DNA of 64,000 nucleotides from Corynebacterium sp. p3-SID1145 (GCA_025144245.1 JALXXC010000008.1:1-64000), one strand, 5' to 3'; counted from the first letter of the stretch, positions 52,023-61,492 are shown. The notes: generated by a model not told the origin, from the letters alone. Translations and numbers: made by a program.

Positions 52023-54206
52023 TTGAGCACGAACGTCACCGGTGCAGATTCTCCGCGGGCAGAACGCGGCGATAGGAAACTGGGGGCGCTTGAGCGTCTC
52101 CTGATGTGGCGGCCGTTCTCCACGGTCGCGCGCACGTTGATCATCCTCGCGTTGGTCTTCCCGTTGCTGTTCGCGGGACTGTTCATGTGGGCGATGTGGG
52201 ATCCGACAGGTTCGGTGCCGGACACCAAGCTCGCGGTGGTGAACAACGACAAGGGCGTTGACCGTGGAGAGGGCGCCGGACTGGAGAAATTCGGCGAAAG
52301 TGTCGTAGAAGGCCTGACCAGCCGGGACTATCTCGACTTCAGCGAGGTCAGCTCTGAGGAGGCGGACAAGGGCCTGAAAACGGGCAAGTACCTGTTCACC
52401 GTGACCATTCCGGAAGACTTCTCCAAGAACGTGGTCACCGTCATCGACCCGGAGCCGAAACAGGCGAATATCCTGGTCGATTTCAACGACTACAACGGCA
52501 CGAACGGTGCTGTGCTCACCGCCGGCCTCGTCCCGCAGATCCAGTCCGAGGTCCGTGCAGAGGTTGCTAAAACCTACGCCGAAGAGGTTCTCGGCGGCCT
52601 CAACGAGCTCGGCGACGGAATCCGCGCCGCGGCCGACGGCTCCGAGCAACTCGATGACGGCGTGGGGCAGCTCAAAGACGGCGGCGATCGCGCGGTCGAC
52701 GGCATCAACCAGCTCGATGACGGTGCGCACGAGCTGCACGACGGCACAGGCCAGCTCGTCGACGGCACCGGCGAGCTCAACGACGGTGTCGGCGAGCTCC
52801 GCGACGGGTCCGTGCGCCTGCAAGACGGTGCCCAGCAGCTCAACGACGGCCTCTACCAGCTCGAGGACGGCACTGACCAGCTCGCGGATGGTGCCCGACA
52901 GATTGACGAGGGCGTCAACAAGCTAACAGACATGCTGATCCCGCTGCTGGAGAATGTGCAGGGTGGTGTGGGCCAGCTCAAACCGATCGTGGACACGTTG
53001 CGCCAATTCGGCCTGCACGCGGAGGCGGACAAGCTCGACGGCATCGTCAGCCAGCTCGACCCGGAGAACAAGGACAACGTTGTCAACGATCTCAACCGGC
53101 TGCGCGACGGTACGGGCGAGCTCTACGCGAACCTCTCCGACCCGGAGCTGCCCTACCGCAACGGCCTGAACCGCCTGATCGACGGTTCTGACCAGCTCGT
53201 CGACGGCACCGACCAGCTCGCCGACGGCACGTCTCGCCTCCAGGATGGCGCCAACCGCCTCAACGACGGCGCGAACGAGCTGCACGACGGCACCAGCCGC
53301 TTGACCGACGGCACAAGCCAGCTTGTCGACGGCGGCGGGCAGCTCTCCGACGGCATCAACAAGCTCAAGGACGGTTCCGAGGAGTTGTCCACCAAGCTCG
53401 GTGAAGGTGCTGACCGCGCGCCGACGGTGAAGAACATGGATAAGTCCACCGAGCAGATTGCGGTGCCGATCATCTTCGACGAGGCCAACCTCCACCCGAC
53501 GCAGGTTGAGGTCGATCCGGAGAACCCGACGAAGAAGGAGCCGTCGAGCGGCTTCTCCATCCTCGCCCTGATCGTGATCAACTTCCTGCTCATGGCAGTT
53601 GTGTCCATCCTTCTGCCGCACGCGATCGGTCGCCGCCAGAAGGCATCCGGTGCCGCCGGCCCGGTGATGAGCGCCTGGCTGCGCATGTTCGGTATCAACG
53701 TGGCGCTGAGCGCCCTGCTCGGGTTCGTGTCCATCACCCTTGGCTGGCGTCCGGAAAACTGGTTCGTGATCGGCGCCGCAATACTGCTCATCGACATCGC
53801 CGGAACATCGATCTTTCAGTTCTTCCGGATCCTGTTTGGCCGCGTGATCGGCGCGATGTTCAACATCGGATTCTTCGCGCTGGGCCTGTTCGTCTCCGGT
53901 GCAGTCTGGCCGCTGTCCACGCTGCCCGCACCGCTGGCATTCATGAACCCGCTGCACCCGATGAGCCATGCGCGAAACTTGTTTGTCCGCTCCGTCGACG
54001 GTATCTACGACAGCACGTTCTGGATCGGCCTCACGGTCCTGCTGGTGTTCAGCGTCGCCGCTGTGGGCATGTCCATCCTCATCTACGACGCGCGCCGCAG
54101 GTCGCTGTTCATCGATGATCCGAACGAGAACGACCACGAGCGCGAGAAATACGAACGTGAAGTCCATGAGGGCGAGGAGCCACTGCAGTCGGTGTTCTCC
54201 CGCTAG
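52023..54206 (+). CDS. YhgE/Pip domain ABC-2-like membrane protein
   Basis: About 727 residues. TM1 (about 28-52) with WDPTGSVPDTKLAVVNNDKG, the YhgE/Pip N-terminal block. A large extracytoplasmic coiled-coil follows, with about 24 heptads of the form hxDGxxxL (QLVDGTGELNDG and so on) in two stretches (residues about 200-300 and 390-460). Then five or six C-terminal helices. Homologues include phage-infection protein Pip and type VII-associated EsaA-like proteins. TTG 52023 is the conserved-looking start; GTG 51981 is upstream in frame. Single-gene unit with strong terminator. Confidence 0.88.
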   Translation: MSTNVTGADSPRAERGDRKLGALERLLMWRPFSTVARTLIILALVFPLLFAGLFMWAMWDPTGSVPDTKLAVVNNDKGVDRGEGAGLEKFGESVVEGLTSRDYLDFSEVSSEEADKGLKTGKYLFTVTIPEDFSKNVVTVIDPEPKQANILVDFNDYNGTNGAVLTAGLVPQIQSEVRAEVAKTYAEEVLGGLNELGDGIRAAADGSEQLDDGVGQLKDGGDRAVDGINQLDDGAHELHDGTGQLVDGTGELNDGVGELRDGSVRLQDGAQQLNDGLYQLEDGTDQLADGARQIDEGVNKLTDMLIPLLENVQGGVGQLKPIVDTLRQFGLHAEADKLDGIVSQLDPENKDNVVNDLNRLRDGTGELYANLSDPELPYRNGLNRLIDGSDQLVDGTDQLADGTSRLQDGANRLNDGANELHDGTSRLTDGTSQLVDGGGQLSDGINKLKDGSEELSTKLGEGADRAPTVKNMDKSTEQIAVPIIFDEANLHPTQVEVDPENPTKKEPSSGFSILALIVINFLLMAVVSILLPHAIGRRQKASGAAGPVMSAWLRMFGINVALSALLGFVSITLGWRPENWFVIGAAILLIDIAGTSIFQFFRILFGRVIGAMFNIGFFALGLFVSGAVWPLSTLPAPLAFMNPLHPMSHARNLFVRSVDGIYDSTFWIGLTVLLVFSVAAVGMSILIYDARRRSLFIDDPNENDHEREKYEREVHEGEEPLQSVFSR

Positions 54207-54312
54207 GCATTCCAGTACCGCCAGCCCTTCCAGCCCTGGTCTCCTGAGCCCCCTGAGCCCCCGAGCTAATGCCCAGGGGCTCAGGTAGTGGCCGGGTTAT
54301 GCCCTATGCGAT

Positions 54313-54405
54313 ATGCGGTGTGCACTATGCGATGTCGAAAGCTGGGCGGCCGCGACCTGCGTTTTTAGCCATCGCATACTGTACATCGCATAGTGCATAC
54401 CGTAT
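54313..54405. repeat. 23-bp inverted repeat with long loop (MITE- or sRNA-like)
   Basis: 54313-54335 pairs with 54383-54405 over 23 bp; the two mismatches would be G-U pairs in RNA. The core TGCACTATGCGATGT is perfect. TATGCGAT (54305-54312) and ATCGCATA (54371-54378) form an additional pair. It lies between the yhgE-like stop and the terminator. Confidence 0.65.
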
Positions 54406-54415
54406 TTCGGACGGA

Positions 54416-54450
54416 AAGAAGGGCCCCGGCTGGGGCCCTTCTTGGTTTTT
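54416..54450. terminator. strong terminator after the yhgE-like gene
   Basis: AAGAAGGGCCCC (54416-54427), loop GGCT, GGGGCCCTTCTT (54432-54443): perfect 12-bp stem followed by T5 on the plus strand. It may also serve the convergent SDR gene. Confidence 0.9.
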
Positions 54451-54474
54451 GGGGTGGAGAAATGGGTGCGCGGG

Positions 54475-55335
54475 CTACCAGGTGGCGACGAAACGCATGA
54501 GCAGCTGCGCGATGGGGTCGGGGAAGGGTTTGCGCAGCCACTTGAGCAGGCGGTCGGTGAGACTGACGGCGTAGTGGGGGACCCACTTGCCCCACGGAGC
54601 GTTCTTGGTCAGGACGCGGACGGCTTCATCGGCGACGTCGCCAGGGGTGAGGTTCACTCCCATCGTCTTCACCGACTGCGCCTTCACGTTGGCCACCTGG
54701 GTGGCGGCCCAGAGGGGCATGAGGTCGTGGACGCGGATGTCGTCGTTACGCCATTCGACGCTGAGCGCTTCGGTGATGCCGTTGACGTAGAACTTCGTTG
54801 CGGAGTAGGTGGAGATTTCCGGCTGGCCGAAGATGGCAGAGGCGGAGCTCATGTTGATCAGCACCGCGCCCTTCGTGGCTTTCAGGTAGGGGTGCGCCGC
54901 TTGCGCACCGAAGGTGACGCCGAGGCAGTTAATGTCGACGAGCGCGCGGATCTTCTCCGGATCCTGGTCGACGAGCAGCCCGTCGATGATGATGCCGGCG
55001 TTGTTGAACAAGAAGCCGAGGCGGCCGCCGGTCTGAGAGGTGAATTCCGCCAAGGCTGCGTCCCACCCGTCGCGGTCGGTGACGTCGAGGTGCCCGGTGA
55101 TCAGCTGCCCCTCGGGGATCTCGCTGGTGCCCCAGGCGACCTCCTGGACGTCGTATACGCCGACGGTCCAGCCGAGGTTGAGCAGGCGCTGCGCGGTGGC
55201 TTTGCCGATGCCGCTGGCCCCGCCGGTGATGAATGCGGCGGGACGGGAAGCGGCGTCGGCGGCGAAGTCTGCGGGCTTCACATAGGGGGTCTCGTTGGTG
55301 TCTTCATGAAACGGTTTCGCAAATGGATTCCACAT
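54475..55335 (-). CDS. short-chain dehydrogenase/reductase
   Basis: A 286-residue SDR with NAD(P) site TGGASGIGKA (about 36-45), NNAG (about 115), catalytic Ser in NMSSASA and YxxxK in YSATK. The C-terminus has an amphipathic basic segment (LLKWLRKPFPD). Substrate unknown. ATG 55335 is seven bases after TATAGT (leaderless). Confidence 0.9.
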   Translation of the reverse strand: MWNPFAKPFHEDTNETPYVKPADFAADAASRPAAFITGGASGIGKATAQRLLNLGWTVGVYDVQEVAWGTSEIPEGQLITGHLDVTDRDGWDAALAEFTSQTGGRLGFLFNNAGIIIDGLLVDQDPEKIRALVDINCLGVTFGAQAAHPYLKATKGAVLINMSSASAIFGQPEISTYSATKFYVNGITEALSVEWRNDDIRVHDLMPLWAATQVANVKAQSVKTMGVNLTPGDVADEAVRVLTKNAPWGKWVPHYAVSLTDRLLKWLRKPFPDPIAQLLMRFVATW

Positions 55336-55419
55336 GAAAATAACTATATGGCCCGAAAGTGTATTGCGTGGCTCAAACCGCTTATCAAATGTGATTTGCG
55401 GCATAACGGATCTGGGGGT

Positions 55420-56898
55420 CTAGTTATCGCTCCATGTGCGCGTCTTCGCGAACATAGCTGCCACAGCGACGCCGATCACAAGCACACCAGCCGGAAGCAG
55501 AAGAGACACGCTCATGGCTTCGGCGAACGGCGCGTGGAGGAATTCGGGCAATGGACCGGTTTCGGAGTGTCCGCCCTCGCCACCGCCTCCGTCGCCGAGG
55601 CGCTGCGACAGCTGGGAGGACATCGCCGCAGCCACAGCGGCAGAGCCGATCACAGCTCCCACCTGCCGCACCGTGTTGTACACGCTCGAGCCCGCGCCAG
55701 CGAGCGACGGATCGAGGTTGCGCGTGGCGATCATCGACAGTGGCCCCCAGATCAGTGAGTTGCCGAGGCCGTAGAAGAGGCTGATGAACAGCATCCAATA
55801 GGGGCTGATCTGCGGGTCCGTGATGAAAGCCGAGGCGAAGATGCTCAACGACGTCACCGCCAAACCCGCAATAGCGAAAGGCTTCGGGTCGTGGGTGTTG
55901 GTCAGCTTGCCGACGAACCCGGACAGTGCTCCCGACACCAGCCCCGAGGGCAGGATGAGTAGTGCGGCCTGCGTGGGTGTGAATTCCTGCACGCGCTGGA
56001 CATAGATCATCCACGGAATGGCGAAAGTGGACACTGCGAAACCGACGGTGGTGATCGCCGCCGAGGCGAGCGCGAAGTTCCGGTCCGCGAACAGGGATAG
56101 GGGGACGAGCGCATCGCGGGACGTGCGCGACTGCCAGCCGACGAAAGCCGCGATGAAGACGAGGCCGCCGATGATCAGGGCGATCGAGCGGGCATCCCAG
56201 TCGAAGTTGGATCCTTCCTGGATACCGAAGATGAGGCAGAACATGCCCACAGCGGACAGAGCCACCCCGAGCCAGTCGAGCCGGCGTGCGGTGAGTTCAA
56301 GGACCGGAACATTCTTCCACGCCACAAACAGTCCGATGATGCCGAAGGGAACGTTGACGATGAAGATCCACTCCCACCCGCCGAGGTCGAGGAGAACACC
56401 GCCGAGCAGTGGCCCAACGACTGTCGCCACACCGGCCACCGCGCCCCACACACCCATGGCGCTGCCGCGCTGGGCAGGTGAGAAGGTGCGGATCATCACC
56501 GACATGGTCTGCGGTGTCAGCATTGCGCCGCCGAGGCCCTGGAAAGCGCGCGCGGCGATGAGTATGCCCACCGAACCCGCGACACCGCAGGCCAAGGAGG
56601 AGGCGGTGAACACCGCCAGGCCAAGAAGATACATCCGCCGGGGGCCGAACCTGTCACCCAGGCGGCCCGTGATCAGTAGCGGAACGGCATAGGCCAGAAG
56701 GTAGGCGCTGTTGACCCAGATCACGTCGTTGTAGCTGGCTTCGAGGCTTTCCGCGATCGCCGGGATCGCGACGGAAACGATGGTGGAATCCACCAGAATC
56801 ATGAAGAAGCCGACCATCATCGACCAGAGAGCGGGCCACGGTGAGCCGTGACTGTCGTGCTCGGCGGCTTTCGCAGCGGCACTGTCGTCCTGCGTCAT
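55420..56898 (-). CDS. MFS drug efflux transporter, DHA2 (14-TMS) family
   Basis: A 492-residue exporter. Motif D1/A blocks: VDSTIVSVAIPAIA in TMS1, GRLGDRFGPRRMY after TMS2, and motif C GAVAGVATVVGPLLGG in TMS5, which is the EmrB/QacA pattern. A Gly/Glu-rich loop (GDGGGGEGGH) near residue 440. ATG 56898. Direct repeats upstream (56916-56950) may bind a regulator. No regulator gene is adjacent. Confidence 0.92.
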   Translation of the reverse strand: MTQDDSAAAKAAEHDSHGSPWPALWSMMVGFFMILVDSTIVSVAIPAIAESLEASYNDVIWVNSAYLLAYAVPLLITGRLGDRFGPRRMYLLGLAVFTASSLACGVAGSVGILIAARAFQGLGGAMLTPQTMSVMIRTFSPAQRGSAMGVWGAVAGVATVVGPLLGGVLLDLGGWEWIFIVNVPFGIIGLFVAWKNVPVLELTARRLDWLGVALSAVGMFCLIFGIQEGSNFDWDARSIALIIGGLVFIAAFVGWQSRTSRDALVPLSLFADRNFALASAAITTVGFAVSTFAIPWMIYVQRVQEFTPTQAALLILPSGLVSGALSGFVGKLTNTHDPKPFAIAGLAVTSLSIFASAFITDPQISPYWMLFISLFYGLGNSLIWGPLSMIATRNLDPSLAGAGSSVYNTVRQVGAVIGSAAVAAAMSSQLSQRLGDGGGGEGGHSETGPLPEFLHAPFAEAMSVSLLLPAGVLVIGVAVAAMFAKTRTWSDN

Positions 56899-56915
56899 CG
56901 CATGCCCTCCCTATC

Positions 56916-56950
56916 CATAGCGGCCAACGACATTCATAGTGGCCAACAAC
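56916..56950 (-). promoter_or_regulatory. direct repeat upstream of the MFS gene
   Basis: CATAGCGGCCAACGAC (56916-56931) and CATAGTGGCCAACAAC (56935-56950): 14 of 16 bases identical, period 19. Operator candidate for the MFS gene starting at 56898. Confidence 0.45.
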
Positions 56951-57006
56951 GGAAATCTACTCGCATTTGCCTGCCGCGTCCACGTTCAATATTCCATTCC
57001 CCGGGC

Positions 57007-57050
57007 AGAAAGAAAGCCAGTCCCGCCCACGGCCTGTGGGAGGGACTGGC
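57007..57050 (-). terminator. terminator of the 5'-nucleotidase gene
   Basis: GCCAGTCCC-g-CCCAC (57016-57030) pairs with GTGGG-a-GGGACTGGC (57036-57050). On the minus strand TTTCTTTCT follows. Confidence 0.85.
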
Positions 57051-57077
57051 AGGGGAGCCGGCCGGAACCGGTGAAAA

Positions 57078-59144
57078 CTAGATCTGGATGCCGAAGTCCT
57101 TCAGCACTGCGTTGATCTGGTCGCGGACTGGCGCGAACTGCGGCAGGAAGGCGACGGCGCGGGCGAGAGCAGCCAGCAGGCCGGTGATGCCCAGACCGAT
57201 CAGGATCGGCTTGGCGCTGGAGCCGTCGGAGCTGGAGGAACCGTTGCCGTTGGATGTGTTGCCGCCGTCCTTCGCGTTGCCGGTGGTCGTCACCGGCTGG
57301 GTGACGTCGGTGCCCTTCTCCGTGGTGATGCGCAGGACCGCATCGCTCGGTGCGTCAGCAGGGACATTGAGCTTGACGGTCGCCTTACCGGCTTCGCCGT
57401 AGCCCTTCTCGCCGAACGACGGGTCGATGACGGAGGTGGCGGTGGCGAGCTCCTTGCCTGTGGCATCCTCGAGCGCGACGGTGACGTTCTTGGCAGGGTC
57501 GCCCTCGGTGTAGATGAGGGAGGTCAGGTCGATGGTGTTCTCGGCACCCGCCTTCAGCGGCTGCTCGACCTTGACGCCCACACCAGCCTGGCCGCGCGGA
57601 TTGAGGTCCTTGTTGTTCTTCAGGTACTGGATGAACGCGTCGATGTCGACGAGACCAAGGTTCTGCGGTGCGGAGCCCTTCGTGAAGGCGTCGAAACTGT
57701 CGCCGCCGCCGAGTAGGAAGGTGGAACCTGCGACGACGTAGTCCTTCTCCGCCTCCAACGGCTTGCCGTCGACGGTGACGGACAGGATGTGCTTGCCCTG
57801 CTCAGCGTCCGGGTCGTAGGTGTAGGACACGTTGTTCGACAGGCCGAGGGACAGCACTGGACGGTCACCGCCCGGCTTCCACTGCTGCTCGAGGGCTTCC
57901 TTGAAGTCCTTGCCCTTGAGCGTGATGTAGGTGTTCTCGTTGCCGAACGGCTGGACGGAGAAGGCCTGCTGGTAGGTGATGTCACCGGCGGGGAGATCAT
58001 TGCGGACACCACCGGCGTTCATCACGCCGATGTCGGCGGTGGTAGTGGAGTTCGCGCTGACGCTCCAGCGTGCGGCGTCAGCCAGGAGGTTGTTCAGGGA
58101 AGACTCGACGCCGCGGTTGGAACCGGAATCGGCGCCCTCGTCGGCGCCGCGGGCGAAGTCGGAGGTGGTCGTTGCGACGACCGCTTTGCCTGCCTCGTCT
58201 GCCTCTGTCTTAGCCGCATCGACGATGGTTTGAATCTCCGGGTACGTCTTGTCGGTGCAGCCCAGGACGGTGGCGTTGTCGACGATCTTCGCCTCGTCGA
58301 CGGTGACCTTCTTGGTGGCGCGGTCGACGCTCAGGTCGACGTTGGCGAAGCCCTGGGAGTACTGGCCGGCCTGGAGGACAACCGGAGTCGTGTGTCCGTC
58401 CGCGTTGATGTAGGTGTGCGTGTGGCCGAGGAACGCGACATCGACGGCCTTGTCGAACTTGTCCGGGGTGATGTCGCCGGCGTGGACGAGAGCGACAACG
58501 ACATCCGCTTCCTTGTTGTCCTTGATCTGCTTCACCAGCTTGTTGGTGGTCTCAACCGGGTTGTTCCAGGTGATGCCCTTGATGCCGTCCGGGCTGACCA
58601 GGTTCGGCATGTCGTCGGTGACGGTGCCGACGAACGCGACCTTCACGCCGTCGAGCTCCTCGACGTGGTACGGCTTCGTGCCCTTCACAGATTCCGCGTT
58701 AGCGGCGAGATACGGGAATTCGGCATCGGGAATGACGCGGTCGGAGAGATCGGTCGCGCCCTTGTCGAATTCGTGGTTGCCCACTGCGGAGACCTTCAGC
58801 CCCATCTCGTTGAGGACGTCGATGGTCGGGGCGTCGTCGAGAAGCATTGCCTCGAACGGGGACGCGCCGATGTTGTCGCCGGAGGAGGTGAGAATGTGTG
58901 CGTCGCCGAAAGCCTTGCCTTCCTTGTCGATGGCGCATTTCAGACGCTCGGCACCCGGGACGGATGCCTCCGGTTTGCGGGAATCCTTATTGTAGGCGAA
59001 ACGGCCGTGGAAGTCGGTGATGTTAGAGAGCGAGATCTTCGCGGTCGTCTCGTCGGCGGACGCGGACGGGGCGATGACAGGGGAGATGCTGGCGGCGCTG
59101 ACGGACAGCGCTGTGATCGTGGCACACAGCACGCGGTTACGCAT
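57078..59144 (-). CDS. surface-anchored 5'-nucleotidase (UshA/NucA family)
   Basis: A 688-residue exported enzyme. Signal peptide (1-30), calcineurin-type domain with TDFHGRF, SSGDNIGASPF, GNHEFDKG, and LGHTHTY, and the 5'-nucleotidase C-terminal domain with NAGGVRNDLPAGDITYQQ and FLLGGGDSFDAF. A Gly/Asn/Ser linker, a transmembrane helix (PILIGLGITGLLAALARA) and a tail ending FGIQI follow. It hydrolyses extracellular nucleotides for phosphate and nucleoside supply. ATG 59144. It shares the unusual C-terminus with the broken phosphoesterase at 22 kb. Confidence 0.93.
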   Translation of the reverse strand: MRNRVLCATITALSVSAASISPVIAPSASADETTAKISLSNITDFHGRFAYNKDSRKPEASVPGAERLKCAIDKEGKAFGDAHILTSSGDNIGASPFEAMLLDDAPTIDVLNEMGLKVSAVGNHEFDKGATDLSDRVIPDAEFPYLAANAESVKGTKPYHVEELDGVKVAFVGTVTDDMPNLVSPDGIKGITWNNPVETTNKLVKQIKDNKEADVVVALVHAGDITPDKFDKAVDVAFLGHTHTYINADGHTTPVVLQAGQYSQGFANVDLSVDRATKKVTVDEAKIVDNATVLGCTDKTYPEIQTIVDAAKTEADEAGKAVVATTTSDFARGADEGADSGSNRGVESSLNNLLADAARWSVSANSTTTADIGVMNAGGVRNDLPAGDITYQQAFSVQPFGNENTYITLKGKDFKEALEQQWKPGGDRPVLSLGLSNNVSYTYDPDAEQGKHILSVTVDGKPLEAEKDYVVAGSTFLLGGGDSFDAFTKGSAPQNLGLVDIDAFIQYLKNNKDLNPRGQAGVGVKVEQPLKAGAENTIDLTSLIYTEGDPAKNVTVALEDATGKELATATSVIDPSFGEKGYGEAGKATVKLNVPADAPSDAVLRITTEKGTDVTQPVTTTGNAKDGGNTSNGNGSSSSDGSSAKPILIGLGITGLLAALARAVAFLPQFAPVRDQINAVLKDFGIQI

Positions 59145-59324
59145 CGCGGGGAAACCTTTCCGGGGGCGGTAGTGAAACGAATTACCGGCTGGAGAGCCGT
59201 GTTCAGCACACGGTGCTGCGGTTGCCAGATTCCAACCAGGACATTTCAAAAACTAAGCCAGGCACATGGACCAGTTGTGACGGCGACATGTCCAGAGCGT
59301 GACCGCCAGATGAAAAGGGGGTGA

Positions 59325-59335
59325 CGTCGATAAGC
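59325..59335 (-). repeat. intergenic copy of the GCTTATCGACG 11-mer
   Basis: Exact copy directly beside the cupin-gene terminator hairpin. Confidence 0.8.
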
Positions 59336-59336
59336 G

Positions 59337-59363
59337 AAAAGCCCAGCGCAAATGCTGGGCTTT
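59337..59363 (-). terminator. terminator of the cupin gene
   Basis: AAGCCCAGC and GCTGGGCTT arms with a GCAAAT loop (59337-59363); on the minus strand TTTTC follows. Confidence 0.8.
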
Positions 59364-59380
59364 CTTGACAACCGTGCGTT

Positions 59381-59815
59381 CTAGACGCCGTCGGTCTCCT
59401 GCGGGTCGCCGTCGGCGTCCGCCTTGGTCTCGTGGCGGGTACCCGGGTTGTGCTCCGGCGGAGCGTAGATGGAGTACAGCTTCGCTTCGGTGTCGGACTC
59501 GTTGACGAAGTTGTGCCACTTGCCGGCCGGGACGAACGCTGCCCAGTCGGCGCCGATGACCTGGTCGACCTCGAGGTTGTCCTCGCTCGGGCCGATCTTA
59601 GCGTGGAGCTCGCCTGCCTCGAGGCGCAGGAACTGGTCGTGGCCGTCGTGGATCTCAGCGCCGATCTCGCCGCCTACCGGGATGGTCATGACGGTGAGCT
59701 GGAGGTTCTTGCCTGTCCACAGCGTGTCGCGGAACGCGCCGTTGTCCAGGGTGGCCTTCTCAATGTCGACGACGTACGGGGTCGGGCCGTGGTCGTTTCC
59801 GGTTTGTGCTGTCAT
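59381..59815 (-). CDS. cupin-domain protein
   Basis: A 144-residue single-domain cupin: motif 1 GAEIHDGHDQFLRLEAGE and motif 2 FVPAGKWHNFVN hold the metal ligands (His, His, Gln/Glu, His). ATG 59815 follows GAGGAGG. Similar stand-alone cupins occur as isomerases, dioxygenases or stress proteins; no function can be fixed. The C-terminus is an acidic low-complexity tail. Confidence 0.9.
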   Translation of the reverse strand: MTAQTGNDHGPTPYVVDIEKATLDNGAFRDTLWTGKNLQLTVMTIPVGGEIGAEIHDGHDQFLRLEAGELHAKIGPSEDNLEVDQVIGADWAAFVPAGKWHNFVNESDTEAKLYSIYAPPEHNPGTRHETKADADGDPQETDGV

Positions 59816-59924
59816 TTTTCCTCCTCGACTAGGGGTTTGACACTTCCCAGTGTACCCGCACCCTGTGCTTCCCGGGCCGTGCAATAACCCCGCTTAAGGG
59901 GAATTCGCGGAGTACAGTGACGGC

Positions 59925-60347
59925 ATGAGCAGTGGTGAAAACGACTTTCCCGGATCCGAGGACATACCGGAACGAATAATTGCCAACGATGGGCGCCTGT
60001 CCCACTTCGTCGAGGCCAACGACCGTTGGGAGGAGATCCCGGAGCGGCTTGCCGAGGACTGGGATTCGATGAAAAAGCTCATCGCTTATTACGAATCCAT
60101 CTGGCGCGACGACGTCCGAGATTTCCCCGAAGCCCAGTTCGGTGTGCTGTCGGAGGACGGCGTGTGGAACGAGATGGGGCGTTTTTACCAGTCCATGAAG
60201 GAAATCGCGGAGACCGCGACGCGCATCGTGCGCGAGTACGAGGCCGAGAACGACCCGGAGGTCGACCCCGGCACCGCGCCGACGGACGAGGAAACCGTCG
60301 ATGAGGAACCCATCAACGAGGGCGACAGGCTTATCGACGAACCATAG
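59925..60347 (+). CDS. DUF4298-like helical protein
   Basis: A 140-residue protein. The central part resembles DUF4298: helices around WEEIPERLAEDWDSMKKLIAYY, then RDFPEAQFGVLSEDGVWNEM and a final helix. The C-terminus is acidic and disordered (TDEETVDEEPINEGD). A GCTTATCGACG copy encodes the terminal LIDE. Function unknown. Confidence 0.7.
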   Translation: MSSGENDFPGSEDIPERIIANDGRLSHFVEANDRWEEIPERLAEDWDSMKKLIAYYESIWRDDVRDFPEAQFGVLSEDGVWNEMGRFYQSMKEIAETATRIVREYEAENDPEVDPGTAPTDEETVDEEPINEGDRLIDEP

Positions 60348-60365
60348 CCGCGCTAGCGCTTTCGC

Positions 60366-61492
60366 CTAGTGCAGCGCGGTGGCCGCGTTGTCCGCGGCGT
60401 TCTCCATCGCTTCCGCGTCGCCGAGGCGGTGCATGGTCTCTTCCGACACCGCGGTCTCGTCGACGGCGACGCGCGCCGGCGTGATCGAATTCCAGTCGCG
60501 GGCGACGGTGTCGGAGATGCGCACTTCGATAGAGGCAGTCTCTTCGTTGAACATGGCGAGCACCCAGTGGTTCTCGATGTAGCGTAGGGACATCTCGCCA
60601 GCTTGGACGTTATCGGACAGGATCGGGAGGAGGTCGTGGCCCCATGTGCCTTTCGACGGGTTGTAGAACTCCCACTGCTTGCGGTCCGCCATCTGCTCCT
60701 CGCGGCAACGGGAGAGGTAGACGGGGTCGTCGCGGTTGAATTCGGTGGACACTACGTAGATGTATCCGTCCGGTCCCTTCTCCCAGCTAATCAGGTTGCC
60801 CATGCTGTTCATGTAGCGGTAGGGAGTCCGCCCGACCGAGGTCCAGGTCTTGCCGTAGTCGGTGGACCTCCAGATCTGGGTTTCGCGCACATTGCCGATG
60901 CCCTCGTTCCACATGCCCTGCATGTAGAGCGTCCCGTCCAGGTTGATCACGTCGGACGGGATTAGTGTGCGGTTGTCGTAGTGCTGGTACGAAATCAGCT
61001 GGTCGGCAGTTTTGCCGTCGTTGAGCGGTCGGTTGAAGGTGATGCGTCCGTTCTCGTCGCGCTCGGCCACGAAGCCCACGGGGCTGAGCCACTTGCCTTC
61101 GCCGAAGTACCTGCCGGTGAGGATACGCCGAAGACGACCGCGAACGTCTCGTTCATCAACGGCACCATGATGCCCAGGTCGGCTGCGCCGAGCCTCAAAT
61201 TGGGCTGGTGGTTGCCGAGCAGGTCGCCGACCATTTCCACAGCGAAGCCCTTGTTCGTGTTGTCCTCCGGCTTCGGCGTCTGCGGTTTCGGTTTCTGCTG
61301 CGGGGCGAACAAGGCGCCCAACTCGTTGATCAGGTTGCGGGAGCTGGTGGAGCTGCTCGAGCTGGAGGAACTCGTCGAACTTAGGGAGCTTTGCGCACCC
61401 GCGGGGGCGGGAGCGAGTGCGGTCGCGGCAATGGTGCCGGCGGCGATGGCTGAGAGGGCGCAACGGCGGAACGGACGCATAACGGAGCTCAT
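60366..61492 (-). pseudogene. secreted DUF4185-like protein, frameshifted
   Basis: The 5' part (from ATG 61492) encodes a signal peptide (ALSAIAAGTIAATALAPAPAGAQ), a poly-Ser linker and LLGNHQPNLRLGAADLGIMV, ending FAVVFG near 61129. From there the correct continuation TGRYFGEGKWLSPVGF lies in another frame and runs to 60366. Restoring one base gives FGDTFTGR, the expected DUF4185/sialidase-like block. It includes WRSTDYGKTWTSVG, an Asp-box-like motif. A single-base deletion, so recent decay or sequencing error. Confidence 0.75.

Noticed and set aside
52923..54167. 414-codon minus-strand frame opposite the yhgE-like gene
   Set aside because: Antisense of the DG heptads; repetitive and without start signals.
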